Source of the DNA: Hermatobates lingyangjiaoensis
Lineage: Eukaryota; Arthropoda; Insecta; Hemiptera; Hermatobatidae
Assembly: GCA_026182355.1 (NCBI GenBank)
Contig: JAPFBL010000034.1
Location: 1,496,501-1,560,500 of the forward strand
Direction: 5' to 3'
Length of the DNA stretch: 64,000 bases
Shown: piece by piece, positions 23,402 to 34,813 of the stretch
How the letters are laid out: the number at the start of each line of letters is the position of its first letter
Numbering within the stretch: the stretch's first letter is position 1
The notes under the pieces: generated by a model
Seen by the model: only the letters and a program-made list of their open reading frames with translations
Told to the model about the DNA's origin: nothing
Databases searched by the model: none
Made by a program: the position numbers and the translations under genes

Positions 23402-23510
23402 CAGAGTTTCCCAAGCAAGGGTGTTTGCACCCCTGGGTGGGAGAGATAGCATTCCAGAGGGTGAGCAAAGTGTCTGGCATTACTCCATCCGTTTCTTTCC
23501 TGCGGCTCTG
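23402..23510 (+). mobile_element. Possible hAT end, single terminus
   Basis: CAGAGTTTCCCAAGCAAGGG followed by G/C-rich ACCCCTGGGTGGG resembles the hAT ends at 18712 and 19134. No partner terminus was found. Confidence 0.3.
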
Positions 23511-23659
23511 ATTAAAGGCTATTTTTACGACTGTTTTATTGCTTACAAATCATGTCATTAATTCTTATAACCCCTCAACATTACGATTACTTGCTAAATG
23601 TATATGATAATGGAAATATATAATATAAATAATAACATATTAATAGATAATACGTTTAT

Positions 23660-23860
23660 ATATATATAGTTCAATATAGACAAAGAAACATAGAGAAATT
23701 AAAAGAACACACTTACAGACTCTAATTTTCGGTTTGAACCGTCTTCAGGAGAGATAAGAGAGGGAAATCAAGCGCACTGGTTCAGAGACGGTTGGAGGTT
23801 GATTTCTCTATGTTTCTTTGTCTATATTGAACTATATTTGTCCGTTTTGGATCGTATTTC
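23660..23860. repeat. Inverted pair of T3 tails
   Basis: The minus arm is complete: tail, TCTAATTTTCGGTTTGAACC and TCTTCAG (23742-23748). The plus arm keeps the distal TTTCTCTATGTTTC, TATTGAACTATATTTG and GGATCGTATTTCC. A TA tract adjoins on the right (23877-23897). Confidence 0.75.
23718..23753 (-). ncRNA. Hammerhead-like ribozyme motif, family T3
   Basis: On minus: CTC (23749-23751) pairs with GAG (23720-23722) as a short helix I. CTGAAGA is at 23742-23748, then a hairpin CGGTT/AACCG, with GAAA overlapping its last G, and A15.1/T16.1 as minimal helix III. A23723 is the cleavage position. If C10 pairs with G12 the core is not canonical; if C is bulged, GGT/ACC forms helix II. Confidence 0.5.
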
Positions 23861-23887
23861 CAACGAAAAAGTATTTTATATATATAT

Positions 23888-24028
23888 ATATATATATTAT
23901 ATGGCCGTTGCGTCTACAAAGTGCTTGGTCTCTCTTTCTCTTTTCTCCTGAAGACGGATTACTCGAAAATTTGATTCTGTAAGTGTGTTTCCTTACTCTG
24001 TGTGTTACTCTTCTTGAATTTTAAATTC

Positions 24029-24055
<27 letters not shown>
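23888..24055 (+). repeat. PLE 3' tail, family T4
   Basis: CTGAAGA at 23948-23954, hairpin CGG..., CTCGAAAATTTGATTCTG and the TGTGTTTCCTTACTCTGTG block, ending in a TA tract at 24031-24062. Confidence 0.65.
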
Positions 24056-24062
<7 letters not shown>

Positions 24063-24064
<2 letters not shown>

Positions 24065-24309
24065 TTTGTCTACCACCAAGCTAAGCCTGCGTATGAATAA
24101 TCACAGGTCGTCCGTTGGGCAAACGCTGTGACCTTCCCGTTGCTACTCATGCCAGTTCTCACGGACTCAGTTTCAATGACTGTTTCCGTGTACAGGTCCT
24201 GAGGCAGATTGATCAGTCTAATTCGAAAGTCACTCTGAGAGCTTCAGAAGAAGCACTTATTAGTCTTCTGGGCGGTAGATCGGCTCCTGGGCTTAACCTC
24301 AATCGTTGA
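24063..24309 (+). pseudogene. PLE C-terminal fragment (GIY-YIG end)
   Basis: In one frame from 24063 the reading GLSTTKLSLRMNNHRSSVGQ matches the segment after the YVG of the GIY-YIG domain in the PLE at 61004-63412 (STQLNLRMNGHGASVGQ). A frameshift near 24118 leads into the frame with THASSHGLSFNDCFRVQVL, ending VTLRASEEALISLLGG... and TGA at 24307-24309. The copy is 5'-truncated exactly at a TA tract. The family uses this domain as endonuclease; this fragment lacks the catalytic front half. Confidence 0.8.
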
Positions 24310-24608
24310 TTTTTTTTTTCTATAAGTTATTATCAGCTTTTAATTTTATTTTAGTTAAATTTTTCATTTTTTTAATTTTTATTTGGCTTTTACCTCTTTA
24401 TCTTCCTTGTCTACCTTTCCTCCGAAAGTTGGCAACACTGTTTAAGTGTTTCGGTTTGAACGCCAAGCCAGTCGTTATCAGCCTTTGGAGCGATTCACAT
24501 CTATTCCTGGCGACGAGGACAACTTTAATATAGTAGTGAGTTCAGTGATTTATTTTCTATGTGTTCTTTTAAAAATTCTAGTTTATATATATATATATAT
24601 ATATATAA
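24310..24608 (+). repeat. PLE 3' untranslated region and T5 tail
   Basis: A T-rich leader is followed by CAGCCTTTGGAGCGATTCAC, CTGGCGA (24507-24513, core A6 changed to G), CGAGGACAAC, ATATAGTAGTGAG and TTCTAGTT before the TA tract. This copy links tail family T5 to PLE coding sequence. Confidence 0.75.
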
Positions 24609-24624
24609 TTACAACACGGTGTGG

Positions 24625-24810
24625 GCAACAATAGTTCAAAGTTAGTAAAACAACACACATAAAAGGAAAACTAATAGGTTTCGAAACGTAACACTTCCTT
24701 TGCTCTCCTGAATACCGTTGAAGTTGATTCTGGAAATTAGAGCTTGTTGATGTGCCTTTTTCTTATAATTAGTGTTTTTTTACCAACTTTGAACTATTCA
24801 GGCAATTATC
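24625..24810. repeat. Short inverted pair, family T13
   Basis: AATAGTTCAAAGTTAGT (from 24632) is mirrored by ACCAACTTTGAACTATT (to 24799). Between them are TTTCGAAACG on the left and CTCCTGAATACCGTTGAAG on the right, resembling a decayed tail core. Confidence 0.4.
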
Positions 24811-25681
24811 GACTTAGGTTCATTCGTTTTACATTTCTTTGATTTTATGTTCGAAATTTTAATATAAAAAACAAACAAAAAAAATATATTAACATTTCAA
24901 AATTATAAAAGAAAGTGTTTGGGTTTCTGAGTTTTAATTTTAATTTGCTTAGAGTACAGCTGGCAAACGCAGCTAAATTTGAATAAAACCTGTTTAATTG
25001 AAATTACAAATATATGTATTTGCTTAAATTCAGTTTACTTATTTCAAAATGCATTCATGTTATTATTTTAGGACGTTCTGTTTATAATATATGATTTAGG
25101 GGTGTTTTATAAGATAGAGTAATTGAATTATTGTATTATAGTACATTATGAACTGCATAAATTACTAGAACTTCCGTTCGTCCGTTCGGAGCGTAACAAA
25201 AACGTATGTCGAGAATTGTCTGTACATCCATATGAAGATCCCAATATATACCTATATTTACATAATATGGAAACATGGGAATGCTTATATGTTTAGTACC
25301 TGACTACATATTATTAAAAGAAAAACAAAAATCCTATTCTCATTGAAATTCAGCTTAAATTTGTTTTCTTTATCCTCTGCTGGCTATTTATTTTAGTGAG
25401 TGCAAAGATACAGTAAATTTACTTAGGTGTGAAAGCAAATAAAGGTAGCGAACTGCTGAGTTAATTCCAGCAACGAATTATTCAAATTTTCAGAGGATGC
25501 AACCCTATTAACAAAAATCCCTCCAATAATTTTCATCTAAAACAATTTTACTTTTGTTTTTAAAATAAAATTTTCTACTTAAAAAAACTTATTGACTTAA
25601 TTGCTTTGGTTAGTGTTCTAAGAAAATACGACAGTAATTAAAAAGGGATTGACATGGGTAATTAAAAATCCTGCATGAGTT

Positions 25682-25723
25682 AGCTGTTATTAATTAATTA
25701 ATATTTAATTAATTAATTAAACA
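25682..25723. repeat. AT-rich palindrome
   Basis: GCTGTT and AACAGC enclose runs of ATTAATTA/TTAATTAA, giving a hairpin of about 20 bp. Possibly a cruciform; no function is assigned. Confidence 0.6.
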
Positions 25724-25837
25724 GCCAATATCAACTTGGTAGATAATATTAAGCAGTAAAATAGATTTTCCGTTTTTACCATATATCTTTTTGATATTTC
25801 AACAAATACGTTAGAGACATTTTTATAAATATTGTAA

Positions 25838-26395
25838 TCTGTACTATAAAAGAAGGCATATCAGTCTGTCTGTCCGTCCCTTACAAATGTAAACAAATCT
25901 GACAACTATATCAGAAAATCTAATATTCCAAGATGATTTTCAGTTTTTATAAGTTATATTGCACATCACCGTAATCAAAATGTTATAAAAATTTTTTAGT
26001 TAATTGCTACATTCAAGTTTGGTTTTTTGACAAAATTTCATTGTTCTATAGTGAGTTCTTTAGAGTTTTTTGTGAAAACATAAACTATACCATATAACCC
26101 CTATACTTTAACGAAATTTAACCAAATTACATAGGTGGTTTCAAGAGACACCTAAAACTTATCATCTGGGGTACTACTTAATTTCTTCTACGTTTTGATT
26201 CAAGCACGTAGTTTGAGCCACGCAATTTTGAGTGGTTATTAACAGTTACTGGATATAAATAAGTAAAATAAAATTGATAGTTTTATTTTGGAACTAGTAT
26301 TTGGTATATAATTGTTATTCGTTTTATTCAAAATTTAAATAAAATTATAGTGGTGACCCTGTTGCTGATATACATACAACAGGGTACATACCTAG
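25838..26395 (+). mobile_element. Non-autonomous Helitron candidate
   Basis: It starts TCTGTACTATAAAAG directly after an A and has the CAGTCTGTCTGTCCGTCC block typical of many Helitron 5' ends. It ends with a 9-bp hairpin ACCCTGTTG...CAACAGGGT (26354-26385), ten bases before a terminal CTAG (26392-26395), followed by T. 5' TC, 3' hairpin plus CTRR and insertion between A and T are Helitron hallmarks. No Rep/helicase is encoded in 558 bp. Confidence 0.6.
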
Positions 26396-26640
26396 TTTAT
26401 ATACATGGAATGTTTATAAATTGTTATTCGTTTGTTTCAAAATTTAAATAAAATATATGGGTGACCCCTGTTGCCTGATTACATACAACTGGGGTACATA
26501 CTTACAGTTACTGGACATAAATAAGTAAAATATAATTGATAGTTTTATTTTGGAATGTTTATAAATTGTTATTCGTTTGTTTCAAAATTTGAATAAAATA
26601 TATGGGTGACCCCTGTTGCCTGATTTTCAGTAAGGTAGGC
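26396..26640 (+). repeat. Repeated Helitron 3'-end segments
   Basis: The 3' part of the element is repeated: TTGTTATTCGTTTGTTTC with GTGACCCCTGTTGCCTGAT near 26418 and again near 26566, and CAGTTACTGGACATAAAT near 26505 matching 26244. The second hairpin is degenerate (ACCCCTGTTG/CAACTGGGGT) and the third is truncated. Confidence 0.6.
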
Positions 26641-26649
26641 AGTCTTTTG

Positions 26650-27670
26650 TGGGCTGTATATTTCATGCATCAACATTAAATAAAACATGTAAGCATCATG
26701 AAAAAGAATTGCTATTAAAATGTCAACAAACTTGTGCAAAAAAGGAAATGCTAAACTAATCAATTTAACTAAAAGTGTATTGTAGGAATAAAGACATGGT
26801 GAGTTGTAAGTTATATGAAATGGGACCAGAAATGACAACAGAATATAAAAGAGGAGTGTGATGTTGAATTTAGGAAAAAAAAAGAGATAAGTAACACGAA
26901 TGGAGTCACAAATGTGAGGAAGAGATAGACTTTATTTTGTTTTCCTTCAAAACGTTCAAAACTTAGGAATATACTTCACCTACTTTATATTCATATTGCA
27001 AAACTTGGCTCGCCGATGAATTGACCGACTTTTCTCCCATCTCTCAAGGATAAATGTATATTATAATGGGGGCAGGAAAACTTTTCTTTAACTAAAATGT
27101 GATTGGTACAAAAGAAGCGTGCAAAAGAGAAATGTGAAAGAAATTTAGTTTTATGGCAGTAAGTTGGTTACGGATACCGCAGGGGCAATAACTCTACCAC
27201 TTTGATGTCTTTCTGTATCACAAGTGATTTATACTTGTTCAGATAATCGATACTCTAGATTGTCGTGTTCAGCTGATATTTAACCTTTGATAGGGGATTA
27301 CAAACGAGTCGTTTTTATTCAACAAATAACCTCTAGGCTACTTTCAGTAAAATATTTTTACTTCTTATCCTTTCCTTCTCATATTACTTTATGTTTAACT
27401 AAGTATAAACTGATTAAATACACAAAGATATTATGTAAACACCCGCTTACGTCTGCTTGTCTTTCCATATTTATATTTTGTGAATTTACTTTTTACGTGG
27501 TATTTATTAAAAGGTATTACGTTATAAAATAAATAATGGGACCCTTCACATTCCAACGTGAAATACAAATAACTCATTCAAAAACACATATACATATATA
27601 CAAATCACATACAAATAACTCATTCTGGAAATGTAGATTAAAATAGGCAATTATGATCACCCATCAAAAC
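26650..27670. other. Spacer, nothing recognised
   Basis: No supported gene or element. ORFs here are short and featureless. Confidence 0.45.
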
Positions 27671-27679
27671 AATTAATTT

Positions 27680-27760
27680 AACCTAAAGAAGAACACTACG
27701 TGTTCAAAACATCCTGTTTATTTAAAACATTTAAACGTAGAAACTTTTCTCATGAATCAT
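27680..27760 (+). repeat. Degenerate T6 tail
   Basis: GAAGAACACTACGTGTTC at 27686-27703, then AAAACATCCTGTTTAT. The core before it reads CTAAAGA, so C3-U4-G5 is damaged while helix II is intact. Confidence 0.5.
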
Positions 27761-27769
27761 CGTGAGAAC

Positions 27770-29970
27770 TCTAAAATTTATTAATATGAAATTGAAGCAA
27801 AGTACCAAGTAGAAAAACTATTTTAAAAATCTGGAGTGGCCTAACTCTACTTTACTATAAGTAACTCAATGTCAAATTTCTTGAGTATATAAAACATAAC
27901 GTATCTGTTAAGCATAACATAAATATCTAAATGGGATATAATTATTAGCATTGCATTCGTGAGGTAGTACAGATAGTGATTGAAGGACATATCAATTTAT
28001 AAGCTTATTTTTGTACACCACAAATAATTTATTATTTGCAAATAATTTCATTAGTATAACTACAGCAGTAATAACATTTTTGAAAAACCAATGTGAACAT
28101 TTCTTGAAACGAAATATTATCCTACAAGAGAACATGGCTATTGTTCAAATAGCCAGTAGATTTCTTACATCGTTTACTTAACATCCTTCTACATTGAATA
28201 TTAATGTAAAATTTTCAAATTTAAAACAGTAAAATACCCTTTTTTTCTCTGAAAAACATCTTAAACAGCGAAGAAAATGTTGTTTTAAGGTGATTTGTTA
28301 ATTAAAGATGTACGATAATTACAGTTATTAATCTCTAAACGAAAGATTTATATTTTGAATTATCTTTTACATTTTTGGTTTTTAACAGAGTAATTATACT
28401 GGGAATTTTATGGCTTCTTAGTATTTAATAAGATCATTTTCCTTCCCTTTTGTCAAATAACATATATACGAATTTTTTTTTAATGAGTGGTATCATTTTC
28501 CTGCACAATATTATTCCTCTTACATCTCTTATAAGTCAATAATATATTTTCATTTTTCCATTAGAAACATCAATTTTATCTCAGTGGATTCGCTCAAAAA
28601 ATTTCTAAGTCAATGTAAACAATGTAAAAAAAATACAAAAAAATCGACAAGTATAGCAGGTGATCTCTTAGTCTAGGATAAACAAAGAGTTTTTATATCG
28701 TTATTGCTCTTTCCCGTAATTGAAACTTCATAATTTTTTTTTTATCAATTGCTAATGTTTTGTTCCATTTTTGGTCAAATTTTCATTATTTTTGAACGAG
28801 CCGTTTAGCGTCAAAAAAACATTTTCTGAAAACACAAATCGTACTGTAACGCCCCTTTAGCGAATTTAATTTTAGAAAAAAATATCTCAACTCATTCTCC
28901 ACATAATGTTCTATTTATAGGCGTAGTTTCATTCTTGTCCGTCAAACAGTATGGCTTGTATCGCTCTCAGAAGGTTTGAGATTGAATTATAAGTCAAAAT
29001 TTGTACATTTTATTAACAAAAAAATATTTCCTGTTGTTTTAAAATTCTGAATATATTTTTAGTTTGTTCCATTTGTAGCCTCAAAGATATTGTCAAAATT
29101 TCAAAACTGTAGGGTTATCAGTTTAGGAGAAATAAATGTTTAAAAAAAAACCGGTTTTTGGCAAAAAAAGTGACTTTCCCATCATGCATAATTCTTCCCA
29201 AACAATAGGGATCTTCGTCTTTATAGGGCCCATTTTTGTGTAAAATCTCAACTTGATCCATCAAAGATTCTGGACCGTAGCGTGGTAACAAGCAATGCTA
29301 ACACACTCAATTGGCGTACACAATATACTTCGTTATGACCTTTTTTGAACAAATGCTCTGGTTTGCACCAGAGATGAATGACTCAGCGAACGCCAGCATC
29401 AATAATAAAAAAAGCGTATAACAGTGAGATATCTAACTAGTCGTAGAAATGGCTGTATTCTAATGATGACCTGATACTCGGTGGTGACATTCATAGAAGA
29501 TAACTGCTTCCTGCTAACAGACGCTTGAACCCTTTTGTCACACCTTGGTGGTGGAGCGACAGCAGTCACAGTGCCCAAGCAAGTAACTGGAGCATGCACG
29601 AATGCACGGCGTCCTCTTCACTGTCCACGTAATTTTATCTGCACATAGCTGATGTGTTCTAACTCCCGACCCCCTTCTCTTCAGGTAGTGAATTAGCTGA
29701 CTGCCTTCTCAGTCTTCTACATTAGGTTGTTAGCATTAAGACAAGAACATGTCTACCTTGGCGAAAATAAACACAGAATTAGAGTAAGGTCAGGTGATCT
29801 GATTCCAGTTTCTTTGTTATTTTTCTAAGGGTGGATTCGGTTTCTCTAATGTATAAAACAAAAAGGTAACTCGAAATGAGTCAGTCTTAAGTAATATAGA
29901 GGAAAAACTTTTCTTTTATTTCTACAGATAAATTAAATTACAAATATAATACTTACGATCCATACTTATA
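27770..29970. other. AT-rich spacer, nothing recognised
   Basis: 29400-29620 is GC-richer and gives a 66-codon minus ORF without a recognised domain. 28740-29280 reads like an old element but no termini were found. Confidence 0.4.
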
Positions 29971-29984
29971 TATTATCAGAAAGG

Positions 29985-30235
29985 AGATATACTGTAAAAG
30001 ACGTCATGTACAACAAAATTTCGTAGAATACATGTGAAATAAAAATTAACGCCCAAAACAACAGTAAAAAATTCAAAAATGAAATTAAATATTTAAAATA
30101 AATCAACTGGTCTTCGTCAGTCTTGAATGCGAATGTGTCTCTGACGACGAGTTGCTTTTGTTGAAAGGTCATAGTCTCGTTTTGAATATCTTTCTGTAGT
30201 TTAGGAATTAACAAAGTCATATATATGACAAAGGT
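29985..30235. repeat. Old inverted pair of T1-like tails
   Basis: Minus arm: ACATGTGAAATAAAAATTAA and ACTGGTCTTCGTCAG. Plus arm: CTGACGACGAGTTGC, TTGAAAGGTCATAGTCTCG and a diverged end. CTGACGA occurs in both arms. Confidence 0.55.
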
Positions 30236-30259
30236 TTCTGATGATGTCACACTATTTCA

Positions 30260-31130
30260 TTTTACCTTATAGTTTGATGAAATCAGTTAAAGATACTACA
30301 GCATTTATTTAAGGATGGTTTCATTGTAGCCATTATGTGCAGCCATGGGATTTTTTTTTCTGTTTTCGTAGATATTCGGTCTATTTTCTCTTGGAAGACG
30401 TGTATTTTTTGTGGAGTTTTTAATTTTACTAACGAGATAACTGCTATATAAATTGCAATGATTTCTACTCCCCTTAGAAGGGAAGCACTTGTGCCTTCAT
30501 AATGATGCTCTCGCCACATAAAAGCCAGAGTGGCCTCCGGGTGCCCTGTTGTAACTTCATCTAAATCTATTTCCATAAAAGAAAATTCCCATGCAAATCC
30601 TACAATAATGAGGCATCCATTAAATATTGGGAAAAAATAACAATATATACAGCTTAAACACTACACGAAATTCAACTCCGCTTTTAAATTGACAACAAAA
30701 TAACAAAGTATGGAATTAGAAAAAAAAATCTGGTATGGTCTACACTCTACATTAATATAAGTAAAAAAAATATCAAACTGGTTTACAACATAATGACTTT
30801 AGTTTCTTCAAAAGCTTTCACATTCAATCACGAGTTAAAATTCTTACATTTTATTAAAATCACACATATCAGCGTGCTCTCTACTTTTTTAGTTCAATAT
30901 AACGAGATGTTGAAACACAGATTTTAATAATGCAAATAAAAACTTATATTTAAGTAATTATTCCAGTGTTGAATACGTTATTTCTTTTAAATGACTTTTA
31001 TTTACTATCTACACCCTTCATGTGTTTTTTCACGTTTAAAAACACTTTTCCTCAACGCCCACCAGTATTAAGTCCACCTCCTACGTGTTTTCCAAGTTTC
31101 CTCATTTTGTCGATTTGAAACTATTATAGT
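30260..31130. other. Spacer, nothing recognised
   Basis: A 97-codon minus ORF at 30283-30576 starts MEIDLDEVTTGHPEATLAF and has one hydrophobic stretch. I do not recognise it and upstream signals are absent. Confidence 0.35.
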
Positions 31131-31138
31131 TTTATTGC

Positions 31139-32091
31139 CATCCATTCAGTTTCTTGGGCGTCTGTCTTAATTATGTCAGCATCCATTCAATTTCTTGGGA
31201 TTCTGTCTTAATTATGTCAGCATCCATTCAATTTCTTGGGAGTCTGTCTTAATTATGTCAGCATCCATTCAATTTCTTGGGAGTCTGTCTTAATTATGTC
31301 AGCATCCATTCAATTTCTTGGGAGTCTGTCTTAATTATGTCAGCATCCATTCAATTTCTTGGGAGTCTGTCTTAATTATGTCAGCATCCATTCAATTTCT
31401 TGGGAGTCTGTCTTAATTATGTCAGCATCCATTCAATTTCTTGGGATTCTGTCTTAATTATGTCAGCATCCATTCAATTTCTTGGGAGTCTGTCTTAATT
31501 ATGTCAGCATCCATTCAATTTCTTGGGAGTCTGTCTTAATTATGTCAGCATCCATTCAATTTCTTGGGAGTCTGTCTTAATTATGTCAGCATCCATTCAA
31601 TTTCTTGGGAGTCTGTCTTAATTATGTCAGCATCCATTCAATTTCTTGGGAGTCTGTCTTAATTATGTCAGCATCCATTCAATTTCTTGGGAGTCTGTCT
31701 TAATTATGTCAGCATCCATTCAATTTCTTGGGAGTCTGTCTTAATTATGTCAGCATCCATTCAATTTCTTGGGAGTCTGTCTTAATTATGTCAGCATTCA
31801 TTCAATTTCTTGGGAGTCTATCTTAATTATGTCAGCATCCATTCAATTTCTTGGGAGTCTGTCTTAATTATGTCAGCATCCATTCAATTTCTTGGGAGTC
31901 TGTCTTAATTATGTCAGCATCCATTCAATTTCTTGGGAGTCTATCTTAATTATGTCAGCATCCATTCAATTTCTTGGGATTCTGTCTTAATTATGTCAGC
32001 ATCCATTCAATTTCTTGGGAGTCTGTCTTAATTATGTCAGCATCCATTCAATTTCTTGGGAGTCTGTCTTAATTATGTCAGCATCTATTTA
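31139..32091. repeat. 41-bp minisatellite, 23 full units
   Basis: The unit runs CATCCATTCAATTTCTTGGG, AGTCTGTCTTAATTATGTCA, G, repeated exactly every 41 bp from 31139 to 32081 with no indel, then a partial unit CATCTATTT. Variants are rare: ATTCTG for AGTCTG in units 2, 8 and 21, CTATC for CTGTC in units 17 and 20, and CATTCATTC in unit 17. Low divergence suggests recent expansion or homogenisation. Confidence 0.95.
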
Positions 32092-32394
32092 ATTGCATTC
32101 TCAAGCATTTTACTTATATCGGCGTTCATTATAATTATATTATCATTCATTTTTAGTAATTATGATAAGATAATATAATAAAATGAATATGTGAACATAC
32201 ATTTCAATGTATAAATAATATGATATATCAATATTTCTACTTCTTATTATGATATATTTTCGCTTAATTGCAGTACATAATTATAAGTGTACACTAATCT
32301 CACTTTTTGCTTTTGTCTTCTCTGATTCTTAGTAGCGATTAAGTTATCATAAAACAAATTAAGACTGATTGTATTATACAATTATGTATATATA

Positions 32395-32600
32395 TTTATA
32401 TATAAAAAGATTTCACATAAACGCGTGAAATAACAATCAATGATCAAACCACAATATGAAATGGAAAACTAAGTTGGGTTTTTGACTCTAACAAAGACCG
32501 CTTGTTACGGTTGAAAGATCGTAATCTTGTTTTCCCATTTCATATTGTGGTTTGATCATTGATTGTTATTTCACGTGTTTATGTGAAATCTTTTTATCGA
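32395..32600. repeat. Inverted pair of T1 tails, left core lost
   Basis: Outer arms ATTTCACATAAACGCGTG and CACGTGTTTATGTGAAAT are near-perfect. The left arm stops at GAAATGGAAAAC and joins AAGTTGGGTTTTTGACTC directly; the right arm has CTAACAAAGACCGCTTG, a mutated core. Confidence 0.75.
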
Positions 32601-32754
32601 TATATTGATATATATTAACAGCAGATCTTCTCTCAAGCATATTTTATTGAAAATGATGGCAGTTTCTGCATTCAGACCTTTTTATTAACAGATTCTAACC
32701 TCCTGGCTATTTTCCTTATAGCAGTAGGTAAACTATAAATCAGGTTCCAATGAT

Positions 32755-32948
32755 ATTTCGAAGTAAGTACGTCAAGTGAACGAAAGAAATTTAATAACAT
32801 GGTCTAAATGTGTACTCACCTTATACTAATAAACAAGCTTTCAATGTCAATCATATGTCATTCTCAGGTTTACTGTAAACATGAGGATGACATATGATTG
32901 TTGAAAGCTTGTTTATTAGTGTAAGGTGAAGATACATTTAGGCCATGT

Positions 32949-32960
<12 letters not shown>
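32755..32960. repeat. Inverted pair, family T14
   Basis: TACACTAATAAACAAGCTTTCAA-like arms at 32820-32872 and 32885-32945 share GACATATGATTG and GAAAGCTTGTTTATTAG. The plus arm core is ATGAGGATGACATATG, related to T2. Right end in (TA)n at 32950-32981. Confidence 0.65.
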
Positions 32961-32984
<24 letters not shown>

Positions 32985-32987
<3 letters not shown>

Positions 32988-33112
32988 CGTTATCAGCCTT
33001 TGGAGCGATTCACTTCTTTTCCTGAAGACGAGGACATCGAAATATAGTAGTGAGTTCAGTGGTTTCCTTTCTATGTGTTCTTTTTTAAATTCTAGTTTAT
33101 ATATATATATAT
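32985..33112 (+). repeat. PLE 3' tail, family T5
   Basis: Begins CGTTATCAGCCTTTGGAGCG as in the PLE at 24474. CTGAAGA at 33022-33028, CGAGGACATCG hairpin with AAATATAGTAGTGAG, ending TTCTAGTTTATATATA. Confidence 0.75.
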
Positions 33113-33113
33113 A

Positions 33114-33552
33114 TTAAAGTATACGGCAGCTTCCGCATTTACGACTTTTTTGCTCGTGTTTTCTAGTTTTCGAACTAGTTTTTTCTGGTAGGGAGTGATT
33201 TCGTGGAGGAGTTGTCCCAGAGACATCAAAGAAATAATTTTGTAGCTTAATCAACAATATTATATTTTTATACTTACAAACTTTCGATTTTCCGGAAATC
33301 ATCATCAGGTATATAGATCATTATCAAACAGATTAAATTAACTCAATAATAATTTTTCAAAAGGTTAAACAGACATTAAAAGCATTAAAATTTAGAGGTT
33401 AATAGAAATAGACGATTTTTGTGAAAAAAACAAAACAAGTCCACTGTGACAAGTTGACTCCACGAAATCACTCCCTACCAGAAAAAACTAGTTCAAAACT
33501 ATAAAACACGAGCAAAAAAGTCGTAAATGCGGAAGCTGGCGTATACTTTAAT
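33114..33552. repeat. T15 foldback enclosing a T16 tail
   Basis: Arms 33114-33215 and 33455-33552 are inverted copies sharing GGTAGGGAGTGATTTCGTGG and CTCGTGTTTT. The 240-bp spacer contains a minus-strand T16 motif (33270-33314). Confidence 0.75.
33270..33314 (-). ncRNA. Hammerhead-like ribozyme motif, family T16
   Basis: On minus: CTGATGA (33302-33308), one extra T (33301), 5-bp helix II GATTT/AAATC with loop CCGGA (33286-33300), GAAA (33282-33285), then GTTT. TAC before the core can pair with GTA after position 17 as a 3-bp helix I. The core is fully conserved apart from the extra base. Confidence 0.55.
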
Positions 33553-33599
33553 AAAATATGTTTACAAGAGAATCTGCTGCCAATATACACTAATATATA

Positions 33600-33715
33600 T
33601 ATATATATATATAAACTATATTGACACAAAGACCACACAGAAATTAAACAAAAAACTCACTATTATATTTTGATGTCCTTGTCATCAGGAAGATAGGATA
33701 TATATATAAACTAGG
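33600..33715 (-). repeat. PLE tail, family T5 variant
   Basis: On minus: CTGATGA (33682-33688), CAAGGACATCAAAATATA, ATAGTGAG and TTTCTGTGTGGTCTTTG, flanked by TA tracts. G12 is lost (CAAA), as in the copy at 53. Confidence 0.65.
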
Positions 33716-33729
33716 TAATTAAATGTAAT

Positions 33730-34425
33730 AGATAATTCCAGTCAAACTTCCTTTTTAAAAATAAGATGTAAATAACTCAGCTGATAAACAGTGAACATAT
33801 GTTAGAATAAAAACACACGAGCAATCACTTTAAACATTTACACGTAATCTAAATTTCTTTCATATATAATCCTCAAATTACATAGTGTTATACAACCAAA
33901 TTGCATCAGTTGTTTACGTGTTGAGTGCATTGATAAGAACTGACAGTTAATTACATAATATATAAACTTCCATGATAAATAAAGGAGGGTATTGTGTATT
34001 ATGAAATGTAAAGAGCAAAAAAAAAGTTATATTTGAAGAATTACTTAAATAATTATGGTATTAACCTCACGTTTGACTTGATTAATGAATTTAAAACATT
34101 CATAATTTTAAAACAGGAAACTCTTATTATATAAACTAATATTGCAATAGATAAAAGAAATAAAGATTAATGTTCTAAACAATGAATTTCCCACGTCAGA
34201 ATTGGGTGAGGCAGTTTTGTGGCTTTGGGCGATTTTGGAGTAATATTTCAGGCACAGCCACCATTAAGCCCTTCTGGTTCATTTAAGAAATCAGCCCATG
34301 TGAACTGTCCGAAACCATTTTCCAATTGTTATTTACAAGGGAAATTTATTTTTTCTCCTTTCACTTGTAACAATTACTACATTTTTAATGATCCGGTGAT
34401 ATTTCTAACCTATATAAAATCCTAT
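33730..34425. other. AT-rich spacer, nothing recognised
   Basis: No supported feature; the ORF from 34219 reads through a TA tract into a T7 tail. Confidence 0.45.
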
Positions 34426-34434
34426 ATATATATA

Positions 34435-34670
34435 TATATATATATATACAAAACAAAACAAAAATTATGTTTATCGGGACTCGGTCAGTTCTACAGGTTC
34501 AAATTAAACTCTCATTGCCAACGTTTCGGTTTTTATTTAAAACCTTTTTCATAGGCAGAAGTATAAATTTTGAAACTGAAAAACTAGTATTACATTACAA
34601 ATTATTTTACAAAGAAAAATATGTGGATTTTTAACAACAACTGTAGTCTGAATGAACAGGCGACACTGAA
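34435..34670 (-). repeat. PLE-type tail, family T7
   Basis: A minus-strand copy of the 220-bp T7 sequence: TTTATCGGGACTCGGTCAG, TTGCCAACGTTTCGG and ACATTACAAATTATTTTAC. The core has CTGTAGA in place of CTGAAGA. Confidence 0.65.
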
Positions 34671-34689
34671 CTGTCGTGTATATATATAT

Positions 34690-34777
34690 CAAATGCCTTT
34701 TGATTTAAACGGTTCAACTGAAAATTAGAGACTGTAAGTGTGTGTTTTTAATTTCTCTATGTTATTTATGTTTATTA

Positions 34778-34785
<8 letters not shown>
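34690..34785 (+). repeat. Truncated T3 tail
   Basis: ACGGTTCAACTGAAAATTAG, ACTGTAAGTGTGTG and TTTCTCTATG before a TA tract; the CTGAAGA part is missing. Confidence 0.6.

Positions 34786-34804
<19 letters not shown>

Positions 34805-34813
<9 letters not shown>

Noticed and set aside
31139..32091. Regular array considered as a CRISPR
   Set aside because: Units are contiguous and identical with no variable spacers, in a eukaryotic context.
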